Shown here piece after piece: positions 43,901 to 54,017 of a stretch of DNA of 64,000 nt; the stretch's first letter is position 1, and each line of letters opens with the position of its first letter. The position numbers and the translations under genes are program-made. The DNA lies in NCBI GenBank assembly GCA_905250115.1, contig CAJNOI010000104.1, positions 209,790 through 273,789 on the forward strand, written 5' to 3'. The stretch is from Adineta steineri. Taxonomy: Eukaryota > Rotifera > Eurotatoria > Adinetida > Adinetidae. The notes below the pieces were generated by a model. That model was not told where the DNA came from. It saw only the letters and a program-made list of their open reading frames with translations, and searched no databases.

Positions 43901-45680
43901 ACAAATAGCTAGCCTGATGGCGAACAGCTCACCTGTTGCCACTATTTTCGTTGACTTCAAAGCAGCCTTCGACCAACTCTGGTTCGAAGGCTGTGTAGGT
44001 AAATTAAAAAGAATGGGAATACCGAGAGACTATCTACGTTGGATATATTCCTGGCTAACCGATCGCAGAGCCTATGTCGAAGTTGGGGGTAAAAAGTCGC
44101 GCTGGTTTAATATCATGAAAGGGTGTCCCCAAGGATCTTCTATCTCTCCCACTCTTTTTATCACGTATCACGCTGATATGGGCGACTTCCTGGGTTTTTG
44201 CTTGAGTAATTTTTTCGCCGACGACCTCGCAGCTGTTGTTGCAGGTAGTATTGGCATGAAATTCACCGCACAGTGCCTGGATTTGGAAAAAAAACTGAAG
44301 CTGTTTTTCGAAAACCTTGAATTTTACGCCATACTAACATCCCAACCTATCAATTTTTCGAAAACTGAAGGCCTGTGGTCAGCGAGAGCAATAGGAGCTC
44401 CCAAATTCGAAATCCGCACGAGTGAACATAAAATTGAATGGTCTAAGAAATTCAAATATCTAGGCTACTGGTTCACCCCGAAACTAGGATTTGGCACCCT
44501 AATCGAAAAAAGCATGTTGAAAATAAGACAAAGAATAGGAATGATTAACTCGCTTAGGTTGGAGGGCGCTACTTCTCTGGATCTACGCAAAGCGCTTTTT
44601 TACTCATTTGTTCTTCCCCTTTTCACTTGGATCTTTCCTCTATTCCCTTTGTTCACTACTAAACAACAACAAGATCTTAATCATTTCTACTATACGTGTT
44701 TAAAAAGAGTGATGTTCTGTCGACATTGGTCAGACCACTTCTTCTCCTTCATCTCTAATGAAATCTCGCTGGAAGATCGATGTAGAAAATACTGGGACAA
44801 ATACTTCATCGCTCTATCCGATTCTGTTGACGGTGAACTGCTTCTTGAGCAGGCGAACCTCAATTTTTATAGAGAAGCCTGGCGCAATAAAGAATATAAA
44901 ATTAAACGAATTTTTCTCTCAAAAAGATTTGTCGAGCATAACTCCCTGGTAACTAGAATCCTAAGTTGGTGTGCTAACACCCCGACTGACGACTCTATCC
45001 CTAACTATGATCTAGATGATGTGCGATTACTAGCCGATTTTCCGGATACATTCTAACTTATCGTTACTCACATTTGTACATATATATATATAGATATATA
45101 TATATATTTTTTCTTCTCTCTCTCTCTTCTCTTTTCTCTCCCATCTCGTCTCCTCTTTTCCTCTCCTCTATCTCATATCACAAGTTTTTCTTACCTATTA
45201 AGTAATCAAGTGCATTTTGTTTCTATTTTCGGCTTTTCGCTTGACTATATGTTCGGTGTAGTATTTTTATATAAATGATCGATTCATCCAGTTCTCTCTC
45301 TGCTCTCTCTTTCCTCCACATTTTCTCTATATGATGTTATGTCCTCCCTATTAAGTTTAATGTACTGTCAGGACCCATGAGGTCGCCAGTTATCGCAAAT
45401 AAATAAATAAATAAATAAATAACAAAACTCTTACATTCTAATGAAAATATATAATTAATCATACTTTTTAATTTAGATAATTATTGATATTGGTAAAAAA
45501 GTTGATCCACGGATTAGAGGTGATCAATTAAATGTGCAGCGAAATTTACAAGAACCAGCATCATACGTTGGTCAACACCATTCTATTGTCCCTTTACTTG
45601 ATGAGAATTTATTAGTAAGAAATTCTCATCAAATATTATTACCTATTGAAGAACGAGCTTATATTCATTCTTCAGTGTAA
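40901..45680 (+). CDS. Erf4/GOLGA7/CHIC-like membrane protein with a LINE in its last intron
   Basis: Three exons (40901-40952, 41017-41471, 45477-45680) join in frame to 236 codons plus stop. The first segment MLGSFFPERSVTIREHFRCC leads into FPQELIGVIHPEEFYQSIDN, which resembles the N-terminal part of the Golgin A7/ERF4 domain shared by CHIC and GOLGA7 proteins. Two hydrophobic segments follow (IILRFIFVLSYVIGTIVFIV and LTLSMIGLGITVISIFF), then basic CCITPRRIRRLKDA. The cysteines near the start could be palmitoylated. GOLGA7/Erf4 proteins partner with palmitoyl transferases, but that role is inferred. The 4.0-kb last intron contains a complete-looking non-LTR element in the same orientation. 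Without it the intron would be about 630 nt. Confidence 0.7.
42047..42061. repeat. Left target-site duplication of the LINE
   Basis: AACAAAACTCTTACA is identical to 45421-45435. Confidence 0.9.
42062..45420 (+). mobile_element. Non-LTR (LINE) retrotransposon with intact ORF and 15-bp target duplication
   Basis: About 3.36 kb, bounded by AACAAAACTCTTACA at 42047-42061 and again at 45421-45435. The 3' end is a (AAAT)n-type tail, preceded by a pyrimidine-rich 3' UTR with a TA-rich microsatellite near 45078-45108. Only about 10 nt precede the ORF ATG, so the copy may be slightly 5'-truncated or have lost an ORF1. The exact duplication and open ORF indicate a recent insertion. Confidence 0.92.
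42072..45056 (+). CDS. LINE endonuclease-reverse transcriptase polyprotein
   Basis: An uninterrupted ORF of 994 codons. Residues ~75-265 form an APE-type endonuclease (LHILSFNVRGLD, IIVLLETGSAD, ALFGDFNIDF, ending SSDHKPILSII). The reverse transcriptase follows at ~480-770: ATRPISLLDIFLKINEKLF, QSGFREGF, TIFVDFKAAFDQLW, GCPQGSSISPTLF and the catalytic box FFADDL. A C-terminal region of about 200 residues follows, without a clear RNase H or zinc knuckle. All catalytic motifs look intact. Codon use is less AT-biased than in neighbouring host genes. I cannot place it in a clade by eye. Confidence 0.93.
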   Translation: MTLSPNAIPFFSCIDDNILHQRDAFLCYAQTNLSHFDFLLLYEILSEWESASLLQNCLKIWKSHIINDASSTLNSLHILSFNVRGLDLRIDEVILLAKSFKFDIIVLLETGSADLDHCKQTFSNYKTFYQEGENANGGVVILVRNDIKTKRVHCEIPNVCAIDILEDFSLRIVGVYAPESKSWSWDNLSCLVSSKCALFGDFNIDFEQDKTKADALLSWADLLSLTPYLPALPTSKRSDRIIDYVLSSGFSTSIQTYEGNTSSDHKPILSIIPTASNEITFARNIHWKVFTMLCEYLYPFWDKRWLLNELNNVYEDYISFISLLIARCTLLFPIDKYRIAIPKYLRAYMSHTRALSFKQMRSSDCTLKSIVSYRRKIAKTERKRFLSNQLAMSLAARNSATPLSISFWSKIKKFMKSSTSSLHGFTLHNGEVIKSPEKMCDLAADYYENFFKSPDNIYHPHPYTDAPDVEWENYLEIIPPATVEEVVDVVSSLKKKKSVDAHGLSNFMFNSLPLNYWSLFTKIFNFTFENGIFPSLWKDTRILLLAKKESICEPSATRPISLLDIFLKINEKLFLTRFTKIISSRGLLPDTQSGFREGFRLQSRVLLFLEQIASLMANSSPVATIFVDFKAAFDQLWFEGCVGKLKRMGIPRDYLRWIYSWLTDRRAYVEVGGKKSRWFNIMKGCPQGSSISPTLFITYHADMGDFLGFCLSNFFADDLAAVVAGSIGMKFTAQCLDLEKKLKLFFENLEFYAILTSQPINFSKTEGLWSARAIGAPKFEIRTSEHKIEWSKKFKYLGYWFTPKLGFGTLIEKSMLKIRQRIGMINSLRLEGATSLDLRKALFYSFVLPLFTWIFPLFPLFTTKQQQDLNHFYYTCLKRVMFCRHWSDHFFSFISNEISLEDRCRKYWDKYFIALSDSVDGELLLEQANLNFYREAWRNKEYKIKRIFLSKRFVEHNSLVTRILSWCANTPTDDSIPNYDLDDVRLLADFPDTF
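45421..45435. repeat. Right target-site duplication of the LINE
   Basis: AACAAAACTCTTACA is identical to 42047-42061; the boundary with the A-rich tail may shift by a base or two. Confidence 0.9.
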
Positions 45681-45894
45681 TTCAATAGTGTATTACAAGC
45701 ATATAACTTATAACATAAACAATATATTACTCTAAGTCATTAAAAAATTTTATTTTTTATAGTTATTTCTAATAAATATAATTCAGAGACAATTCAATAA
45801 TCTTATCAATGAAAAAGAATGCACATCAAACAGGATTTAATGGGTAATTGTTTTCTTTCCTCAATAAACATATTATACAATCTAAATGTGTACC

Positions 45895-45957
45895 GGGGTG
45901 GGTGTGAGTGTGGATATTTTGTCATTATCTGCACCCACCCACACCCACACTCACCCT
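45895..45957. repeat. Telomere-like foldback element
   Basis: The arm CGGGGTGGGTGTGAGTGTGG and the arm CACCCACACCCACACTCACC are close inverted copies separated by about 20 nt. Confidence 0.75.
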
Positions 45958-46254
45958 ACGTCGTTGTTCTTCTTTACGGATGTTAACATATGAGTACTTC
46001 TTAATAAAATATTTTTATAACCATGTTCATACAGATAAAGACGTATTCTTGATATAGATACTGATTTCTAATGATTTTTCGTTAATTTCATTGAGGGTTA
46101 TTTCACTCTTAATTACATGGAAAATATTCAGCAATAGCTTCTTTTTTTCTATTCCATTTAAGATATATGATCGACTATTACCTACTCGGTGTCTAAGTGA
46201 ATTATTTATATTTTAATAGATAGTCCGTATTGGTATTTTTGTTTCATAATGAAT

Positions 46255-46337
46255 AGGGTGTGGGTGTGGATGTGGGTGTAGGTGTGGGTGTTTTCTTTAG
46301 ATTAACAAGGACACTGACACCCCACATCCACACCCAT
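46255..46337. repeat. Telomere-like foldback element
   Basis: AGGGTGTGGGTGTGGATGTG continues with GGTGTAGGTGTGGGTG and is followed by CACCCCACATCCACACCCAT, an imperfect inverted copy, after a ~20-nt loop. Confidence 0.75.
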
Positions 46338-46969
46338 CCGCCGCCAGTCTATTTATCATATATACGATGTTGTTTCTGATAACGCTACTTGAGTAGTTAT
46401 TGAGGAGATGACCAAGAGACGACACACCACTACCCGCCGATTTAGTCTAGTAATAATGACACGACTGATCCAAATCATAGCGAAGGCTGCATAGCAAAAG
46501 GTCGACCTGATTTATTTCATCCACACTAGTGAATTTTTCTAGAAATATCGTTTGTAGGTTTATTTTTTCTTCATTTTTTTGTTTCTAGATTTGTTTTTTC
46601 TAGATTTTGCGACATTATCATGGAAAACAAGTAACAGTAGAAGCAATTGAGCTTGTATTTATTTTCAACAAAAACGAAAATATTAGAAAAGAAAAACAAG
46701 GAAGGACATGATCTAGAAATATACAACATACAGAGAGAGAGAGGATGAAGAAAAGAAAAAGTATACATAGGCAAAATAAATACTTGGTTCATTTCATTTA
46801 ACATACGTCGGATTGAAAATGTCGAACACATATTTAAACAATATGGTCCCATTAATGATGGAACTACATTGCATTGTTCACCATGTAAAACAAAGAGTTT
46901 TTTCATTTTTAGATTGGACGTCTCACTGATGAGATCAAGTGGAATATACAGTCGATAAAATTAAAGAAA

Positions 46970-47138
46970 ATGTTGGGATTACCAACAGCAAGATTAGTCA
47001 GTGCTAAAGAAAAACGAGAGAAACAACGCTCGCAAATAATAGAAAAATTTCGTAAGATTTTTTGATTTTTAAAATCAATACATATTCCCTATTTTAGAGG
47101 TTGAATGGAAATATATAAAAGAATCCAAAGAAAACTAA
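46970..47138 (+). CDS. Tiny two-exon gene, 40 residues (copy B)
   Basis: Exon 1 (46970-47051, 82 nt) and exon 2 (47098-47138) flank a 46-nt phase-1 intron (GTAAGA...ATTTTAG). The product starts MLGLPTARLVSAKEKREK and ends EWKYIKESKEN; it is strongly charged and probably helical. It is a diverged paralogue of the gene at 31033-31197, with the same exon length, intron phase, ending pattern (YIK..x..N stop) and 18-nt leader after an AG. The leader and start codon context are nearly identical between copies although the peptides have drifted. An upstream in-frame extension (IKWNIQSIKLKK) is open in this copy but has a stop codon in the other, so I keep the shared ATG. The family is unknown. Confidence 0.6.
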
Positions 47139-48343
47139 TTCATGCAATACATTTTTCGTATTATTTGATTTTTTCATTCAGCTTCAATAATAACGATCTA
47201 TGTATTTGTATTTTTTTTTCAATAATAATCATCTGTACATTTTTTCTTAATTAATAAAATCAATATTTCAATCTACACGATTTACTATTTTTATTTGAAT
47301 AAGAATTAACTCGCATTAATATTGTACATACTATTTGTTTGATTTTGAGCGTGTGGATGTGAGAGAGAATGTCTCATCAATCGTGCATACGAACCCAGAT
47401 CCGCTCACACTCACTCTCAAAATGTTTATTTTAAAAACTTATTAAAGAGTTAATTAACAAGTAACACTCATCTGAGGACTCGCTTAGCTCTTTCTCGTAG
47501 AAACGCATTTTTTCACATTTACTGGAAAAACAAATGAAAACCGTGAAAAATTAATTTGCGATATTCTTTTGACCTCTCCCTTCGCCCACTCACCCTTAAC
47601 CATGGCCACCGAACAGACCCAAATTCGAACTCTCCGCATCTGAATACCTCTAGAAATGTCTTTTCCAGAAAATTGGTTTTCGATGTTTTTTTGACCCTGC
47701 GGACACAGAGGACATTCAGTTCAAAAAACATGCAGACGTAAACAAATAGAGAAGTTTGACAAAAAACAGAAAAAAAATCATGTATTGCTTTTTACCATGG
47801 TTCATTAAGCAGATAATTTTCCAATAAATTTTCTGATGTCATTGGCAAATTCGAAATTTGTTGTTAGAAAAAGTTTTGTAAAATAGTTTTTATCTTAAAA
47901 TGAATAAACATGTGAGCCAATATATGTCTTTCGTAGAAATATCATTTTTTTTCCTATTTTTTCAGCATAAAAAATAATATCTTTCAGTTATTTTTATCTA
48001 TCTTCGCTCGGATATGATATATAAATATACTATTTAATAGAACTCATCGAACTCTATTTGACGTCAGAAATAGTTGAATCGGTCGTTAACTTTACAAAAT
48101 GCTAGACATGTTTTTTTTGTTACGTTTCTATATACGCAATTCGAAAATAATTAATTTTTTCCCTTGTTTATTTAGATAATGAATTCAATTTATATAGCAC
48201 CATTCGTCTATAAATATTTTTTTATAAAGAAAATTTGAATATATTATCAATATCAACAATGTCAACGATTGACAAATGTATAAATTAGACAGCTGGCTAT
48301 GCATTTTCGAAATCGTTTGTAATAAATCTATTCGCCCATTGAA
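47139..48343. other. Intergenic, foldback repeat only
   Basis: No conserved gene is seen. Sequence after the tiny gene resembles that after copy A. A foldback of the telomere-like family lies at 47345-47420. The two overlapping ORFs at 47519-47741 are on opposite strands and not supported. Confidence 0.5.
47345..47420. repeat. Diverged telomere-like foldback element
   Basis: TTGAGCGTGTGGATGTGAG and CGCTCACACTCACTCTCAA form imperfect inverted arms with a ~38-nt loop. The ends TTGAG/CTCAA are clear. Confidence 0.6.
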
Positions 48344-48918
48344 ATGATTTATCTCAAGTATCCACTATATCTTTTCCTATTATTTCCAACATCTTACATA
48401 TCCGGATCATGCTTTTATGATTCACTCAAATCATCATTATCTAATGATACTTTAAGTATGTTTTGATCAACATTTTCTTCTATAAACATCTATAATTATT
48501 CAAATGATTAGATAATCAAGGCAGTGATGAATATTGTGAGCATTTAAATGTGAAATATGCAATAAATAGCACTTGGATATTATCCTATCCTAAATGTCTC
48601 GAGTGTCGATGTGATAATTATGGATTACAATGCTGTAGGTATGTAATAACATATGTAATATCTTCGATGTTTTCAAGCTATTTCAATTCATGATTCAGAT
48701 ATGGTCCAACAGCTAATATTATTGATCTCCCAGAGAATTGTCAATTAGCTGAAGGTACTTGTGAAATTCGTTTTGTTCAAAAAAACAATCACTCTCAATT
48801 GTGTAATGAGAAGTATTTGACGAAAAAGAAATTTCAAATGGAACGTAAAAGTTCAAAAATGATATTTTATATGCAACTACGAAAAAAATCAAGAAAATAT
48901 ATTATCATTCTTGACTAA
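48344..48918 (+). CDS. Beta-microseminoprotein (PSP94/MSMB)-like secreted protein
   Basis: Three exons (48344-48455, 48512-48638, 48699-48918) give 152 residues. A signal peptide (MIYLKYPLYLFLLFPTSYIS) precedes mature SCFYD. The Cys pattern matches the beta-microseminoprotein fold: EYCEH, a conserved Trp in NSTWILSYPKCLECRCDNYG, LQCCRYGPTA, PENCQLAEGTCEIRF and a final Cys in SQLCNEKY. The C-terminal extension is basic and unusual for the family. Family members are small secreted proteins found in vertebrates, cephalochordates and some invertebrates; their roles are diverse and mostly unknown. Each exon is short, so no single long ORF reveals the gene. A Ser/Asn-rich stretch sits between the first Cys and the domain core. 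Confidence 0.8.
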
Positions 48919-49357
48919 AATTCTGTTGTTTGTTCTAATTTCTGAATACATCAACAATAATGATCACGTAAGATATGTTAAACATAACAGAAAAGAACTA
49001 CAATTGAGAAAGAGGAAGTAGATCAATCGATATTATAATTATCTTTAGATATGGACAACAGTCCACTTGTGTTGAGTGGCCATAATACTTACGAAAGAAT
49101 AGTAGAAATAACAATGAGATATTTTCTATCTCCTGCATGATTAACTACATGTAATAGATCCTAGATGTGCTGATAGAACAAGAAGAGAGAGCAAGAAAAA
49201 AGAGAGAAAAAATGGGTTATATCGATTGTACTGGCATTCTCACGCAGGCATGCACATATGTATGCATATCTATCAAATTCAGTTCGCTCTATTCATCATC
49301 GAAGACTGAATTTAAATAGTAGTTAATTATTTTCTTACTGTTTATAACTAATTTACT
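48919..49357. other. Intergenic
   Basis: AT-rich spacer with an AGAGAGA-type purine tract (about 49180-49210). It probably contains the promoter and 5' UTR of the LIM gene. No other feature is seen. Confidence 0.4.
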
Positions 49358-50554
49358 ATGAATTACGTTCCATTGAATTCTAATGCATTTTATACTAATC
49401 AAAAAAAATCTATCTTACAACCTCCAAAATCACGATTTAATTCACCAGTTAATAATTATTCTCATATCAATGCTCAAACATTAGAAATACGTCCTCCTCG
49501 AACACCAATACCATTTAGTACAATCATGCCAATGACTCATACTGATACTGCTATACCTTTGAGTAATGTTAATCAAAAATTAGCTACTCTTACATTTAAT
49601 TTAGAAAAAGAATTTGAAGGTGAAGCAACTGTAGGTAAATATTATGGTCAATGCACTAAATGTAGACAATCAATAACGGGTTCGTCATCGGATGTTTGCC
49701 AAGCAATGGGCAAACTTTATCATAGTGATTGTTTTAAATGTGTTTTATGTGCTCGGATATTACGAGGTAAAGCATTTTATCGTATACATGATCAAGTCTA
49801 TTGTGAAGAAGATTATCTGGTAAGCATTGAGAAATAATATGAATATCTTCCAGATGATATTTGTTTTAGTTTACTGGCTTTCAACAAACAATAGAAAAAT
49901 GTTATATTTGTGATCATCTTATTATGGATCAGGTAACTTTCTAATGATGGAAAAAAAACTCTTTTTAATATTTTTTTAATTCTCTATGAAATCAAGATGC
50001 TTCAAGCACTCGGTCATACATATCATCCTGGTTGTTTTCGTTGTTCGATATGTAATGAATCTCTTGATAATCATCCATTTACTATTGATAAAGATCAACG
50101 TTTATTTTGTTTAAATGATTATCATAAGTAAAATCTGATTTTTTAATTAAGAAATTCATAATTTTTTCAATTTTTATTTTCCAGTACTTATGCTCCTCGA
50201 TGTGCTAAATGTACTGATCCTATTTGTCCAGATGATGTAAGAAAAAAATTTTCTCAAAAAAAAACAAATCAAAGTTTATTCAAATTATTTTTTGATAGGG
50301 TTGTGATGAAACTATTCGTGTTATTGCAATGAATAAAAATTTTCATATTGAATGTTATCGATGTAAGGTAAAATTTAATTATACATTATATTTTTATAGA
50401 ATATTCATGCATATATATATTCTGTTATTAGGATTGTCAATCTAGTTTGAGTGATGAGCAAACAACAGCTCTTTTAGGTGGTTGTTGTCCATTACCAGAT
50501 GGTACATTATTATGTTATCGATGTCGAATGCGTCGAGGTGTTAATAATAAATAA
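49358..50554 (+). CDS. Ajuba/LIMD1/WTIP-type LIM protein (copy 1)
   Basis: Six exons; the first (49358-49819) carries a Pro/Asn-rich N-terminal region and LIM1, and the rest encode LIM2 and LIM3. LIM1 is CTKCRQSITG...CQAMGKLYHSDCFKC...YCEEDYL, LIM2 starts CYICDHLIMDQMLQALGHTYH, and LIM3 has CAKCTDPICPDDGCDETIRV...HIECYRCKDC...LCYRC. The CxxC-H-C pattern and the DETIRV...NFHIECYRC segment match the Ajuba/LIMD1/WTIP group, adaptors between cell junctions, actin and the Hippo pathway. The N-terminus is shorter than in vertebrates. A second gene with the same exon boundaries starts at 62314. Confidence 0.88.
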
Positions 50555-51182
50555 ATAACTTACATGTGTATAATTCTATGAATATGATTATTCCTTCGCA
50601 ATTTTAATAAAATATAAAAGAAATGAATATTAATTGTCATTGTTTTTTTTTATTATAGGCAAATTTCAATACAATGAAGAAAAATTCTCTAAGCTTATCA
50701 TCATTCTTAAAAAACGCTAATAGCTGAATATCTTAGATAAAAGAGGAGTATAAGATCGCTATTTGTTATTCAATGTTGACTCTTATATTTTTATTCATTA
50801 AAGCATGATGATCTTTCATCAATATCTTCCAATATCTTTCTGTCAAAAAATATATACATATAAAAATAAATGCAAAAATTATTTTGAAAATAGAAATTTA
50901 TATTTTAGTTTTTTGCATACTGCTTGAATATATTTGGCTGCTCGATTTTTTTATAGTATTGACGTATACATTTTCTCTGCTTATCATCATCATCCAGAGC
51001 AGAATGTGCAAGAAAAGAAAGAAAGAAAGTACATACAAACATAGACAGACATACGAGAAAAAAAGAAAAGAAAAAGCGAGACGTGACCATTGATATGATT
51101 ATTATAATAAAAGATAGAAGAAAAATGATAATATCAAAGTTATCCGTACAGTTTTAACTGACTATCTCACTCTCGTAGGTTT
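50555..51182. other. Convergent intergenic region
   Basis: Between the 3' ends of the LIM gene and the EF-hand gene. It holds an AATAAAATATAAAAG poly(A)-type stretch soon after the LIM stop and a purine-rich run (51010-51090). ORFs on both strands across the run are low complexity. Confidence 0.45.
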
Positions 51183-51994
51183 TTATTTTGACTGAGCATG
51201 TGGTTGTTGAACAATAACATCTCTTGGTTGTTCAATATTAAATGGTGATACTAAATCGCATAATTCTTTATTTTCCATTAATAATTGTATAAATTCTTTT
51301 GATGTTATTTTAATATCATCCAAATCTTTACCATGATGAAGATGTTCAAGTGATTGTTTTAATTCATCAAGAATACGTTGTGTATTTTCCGGATCATCTT
51401 TAGCATGAAGTCTTATAGCAATCTAGATTTTAAATAAGAAAATACTAAAATTAGAATAGATTTTTTTTATATTTACTTTAGCCATTCGATCAATTTCTTT
51501 TTTATTAATAACACCATCTTTATCATGATCATACGTACGAAAAACATATTTAAGTTTTTCACGAATACTACCCGTTGATGTTAATGCAAAACCAATTAAA
51601 AATTCGCGTTGATCTAATAGAATAGAAAAATAAATTCAATTAATTTGAAATTATTTTATAAATACATACCAACAATTCCATCATTATTTGAATCAAATGC
51701 TTTATGTATATCAGTTGCTTGTTTTTCAATTTGATCTTCTTTACCACTATTAATACTTCGTAAGAAACTCACAGTATCTGCCTTAGAAATTTTTCCATTT
51801 GGACAGGCTGCCTAAAACCATAAAAGAAAATTTTTTTTTTAAATAGTATAAGAAGATAAAAGAAAATAAATTCAAACCTTGAGTTTTTCATACCAAACTT
51901 TGACACTTTCATGATCAATTTTTGCTTTACTTGAAATAAATTCAATATCTTCTTCGCTTAATTCTGCTGGTGGCTGTGATGAACTTGAACCCAT
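51183..51994 (-). CDS. Neuronal-calcium-sensor-like EF-hand protein
   Basis: Four exons. The start MGSSSSQPPAELSEEDIEF has an N-myristoylation consensus. Two canonical EF-hand loops are readable: DSNNDGIVDQRE and DHDKDGVINKKE. The layout (N-terminal helix, degenerate first hand, two working hands, short C-tail) resembles NCS/recoverin/KChIP-type sensors, about 195 residues. These proteins switch between membrane and cytosol with calcium. I cannot pick the subfamily by eye. The C-terminal part (ITSKEFIQLLMENKELCDLV) is a fourth, weak hand. The gene lies 212 nt after the sirtuin stop on the same strand. A short CCTCC-TAAGC-GGAGG hairpin (about 52020-52040) lies between them. Confidence 0.8.
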
Positions 51995-52206
51995 TTTAAT
52001 ATCAACGAATAAATTGTTTTCCTCCTAAGCGGAGGTTGTTTTTCTCAAAAAGAAATGTCAAGAGATTAAAATAGAATAATTCAATCTAAAACTAATAATA
52101 ATTGATGAAGATTCATTTGGGAATAATTCATATATGATAAAAATACAAAATCTTTCATTTTCACTGTACAAAACCAAGCACTAAAAAAAACATACTTATC
52201 AATAAA

Positions 52207-53490
52207 TTACTCCTCTCTCCAATTGCCAGTTTTTGGATTATAAAATAAATGTATTTCTTTCGTTAGATCAACAAAAGGTACTTTAATTGTATACATTGGT
52301 TCATTATAATGTCCTTGCCAATTTATTTCAATAAATAAATCCATATTTTCATTTGATTCATTTAATTTAATTTTATGTTCAATAGGTTCTTCACCTTTAA
52401 TCACATTTGAATCATATTTTAATTGCATATCTTGTTTAACTAATATTCTTATTGCTGAAAAAAGTGAATAAACTATATCTTGATTAAGATCTAACCCTTT
52501 TATTAATATATTTTGTTGTTTAATCATAACATGTATACGTCGATGTAGTTCCCATTCCGGTATTGGTATATCTAATTTTGCCATCAACTTTTTCATAAGA
52601 TCATCACACATAGTATGAATATTTAGTTTAGCTAACGAGGCCAATGGAGTTGATTGTAAATTACCAATAGCTAATTTTCCACCTTGTTGACCTACAATCA
52701 TTGGAATATTCGCTGCTGGAGTGACGCGTAATGATGAGCCTAATACAAGACAGACATCTGCGCGTTTTGCATGATCAAAACTTGTTTCTAATTCATATTT
52801 AGGTAGACTTTCGCCAAAATTAATAATTGAATCATAAAGTATTGAATTACATTTCGTACATTTTCGATTCGTAGCATGATCATGTACTTGAGCAGCTGTA
52901 CGTGTACGAAAATCACGTAAATATTTCGTATGACATTTTTGACATATTTCTAAATTTGAATTTCCATGAAGTTCAGCTAACATAATTGATGGCAGACCAG
53001 ATCGTAAATGTAAACCATCAGTATTTTGTGATATAACAAAATGAAGAAGATTTCGACGAGCTAATTCAACAATTGCCATATGAGTAATAGATGGAACAGC
53101 TTTTGTTGATGTCGTAGTACGAGCATTTGGTGAACGTTGTACACCAGGATGATCACGAAGTTCCCATACGCCTGGTCCAGTTGGTAGAATAGTATTCATT
53201 CCTGATCGAAAATCAGGAATACTAAATATAAATTAGTATATTTATATTAAAAAGAACTTCAATGTAATAAAAATAAACTTACCCTGTTGAAGTCGATACT
53301 CCAGCACCTATATAAATATCATTTGAATACATATAACATAAATATTAATAACTCACTTGCCTGTAAAAGCAATAAAATGTTTGGCACTTCGAATCCAATC
53401 TGCTAATTGATCAAGTTTTTTATCAAGTACATCAGGAGAATCGACATGTTCTTTCTTTGTTGGATCTTCATCTGAAATTCCATGTGCCAT
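52207..53490 (-). CDS. Class IV sirtuin (SIRT6/SIRT7-like) deacylase
   Basis: Three exons, starting MAHGISDEDPTKKEHV at 53490. The NAD-binding and catalytic signature is split by small introns: HFIAFTGAGVST, GIPDFRSG, then FVISQNTDGLHLRSGLP, with the catalytic His in AELHGN. Zinc-binding cysteines follow as CQKC and CTKC. Later LVLGSSLRVTPAANIP and IHTMCDDLMKKLMAKL match class IV sirtuins. The RDFRTRTAAQVHDHATNR segment and the long C-terminal extension (INWQGHYNEPMYTIKVPF) favour SIRT7 over SIRT6. Known family activities are deacylation of histone H3 and control of rDNA and DNA repair. Residue identities at the active site look intact. Confidence 0.87.
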
Positions 53491-54017
53491 CTTTTGGATT
53501 CTTTTTTTTTAAAAGATAAAAATCTAAAATCATATATATATATTTATACATATACATAAAGAATAAGCGCCATTCATGACTCAATAACTCTATGTATATG
53601 AAAACCTGAATTGCGTCGTCAAAATGAAAGGAAAACAAAATTGTATATATTTTAAAAAGAAACAATAAGAATGAATGTATATTTTAATCTGTTAATTGCA
53701 TCTAAGCAATATCAGAAATTTGTCATCTATAGTAAAGATAAAGGAAACAACAAATAACAACAATCAGATCGTCAATAATGTCTACAAAAACAGAAAAAAA
53801 AGAAAAAAAAAGAAAAAAGAAATCACAAATAGTCACGCTATGATTCACACACGAAAACTATTGTCAAAAAACAGTATCTGTACATATCTTTTTGAACACA
53901 CTTACACACACAGAAAAAGAAGAACAAGAGTATTTTTAACGATAGATAAGACCCGATTACATACAAAATAAATAAAGTGAAAAAGAGCAAAAAAAAAGAA
54001 AAAAAAGGAAAACAAAA
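53491..54017. other. Intergenic
   Basis: Between the sirtuin start and the SMAD4 stop on the same strand. A-rich plus-strand tracts (53780-53830, 53980-54010) are present; the 91-codon ORF at 53696 is low complexity. The sirtuin promoter is expected here. Confidence 0.4.

Larger units (their letters stand above)
45681..46969. other. Intergenic with two telomere-like foldbacks
   Basis: No gene is supported. It contains foldbacks at 45895-45957 and 46255-46337. The part 46800-46951 just before the tiny gene includes an open stretch reading ENVEHIFKQYGPI in one frame, faintly RRM-like, which may be a decayed exon. The minus-strand ORF 46571-46906 is not supported. Confidence 0.45.

Noticed and set aside
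47519-47741. Overlapping ORFs on both strands
   Set aside because: Mutually antisense, short, and no support for either; probably a diverged repeat.
53696-53971. 91-codon Lys/Arg-rich ORF
   Set aside because: Produced by an A-rich tract upstream of the sirtuin gene; no gene-like features.
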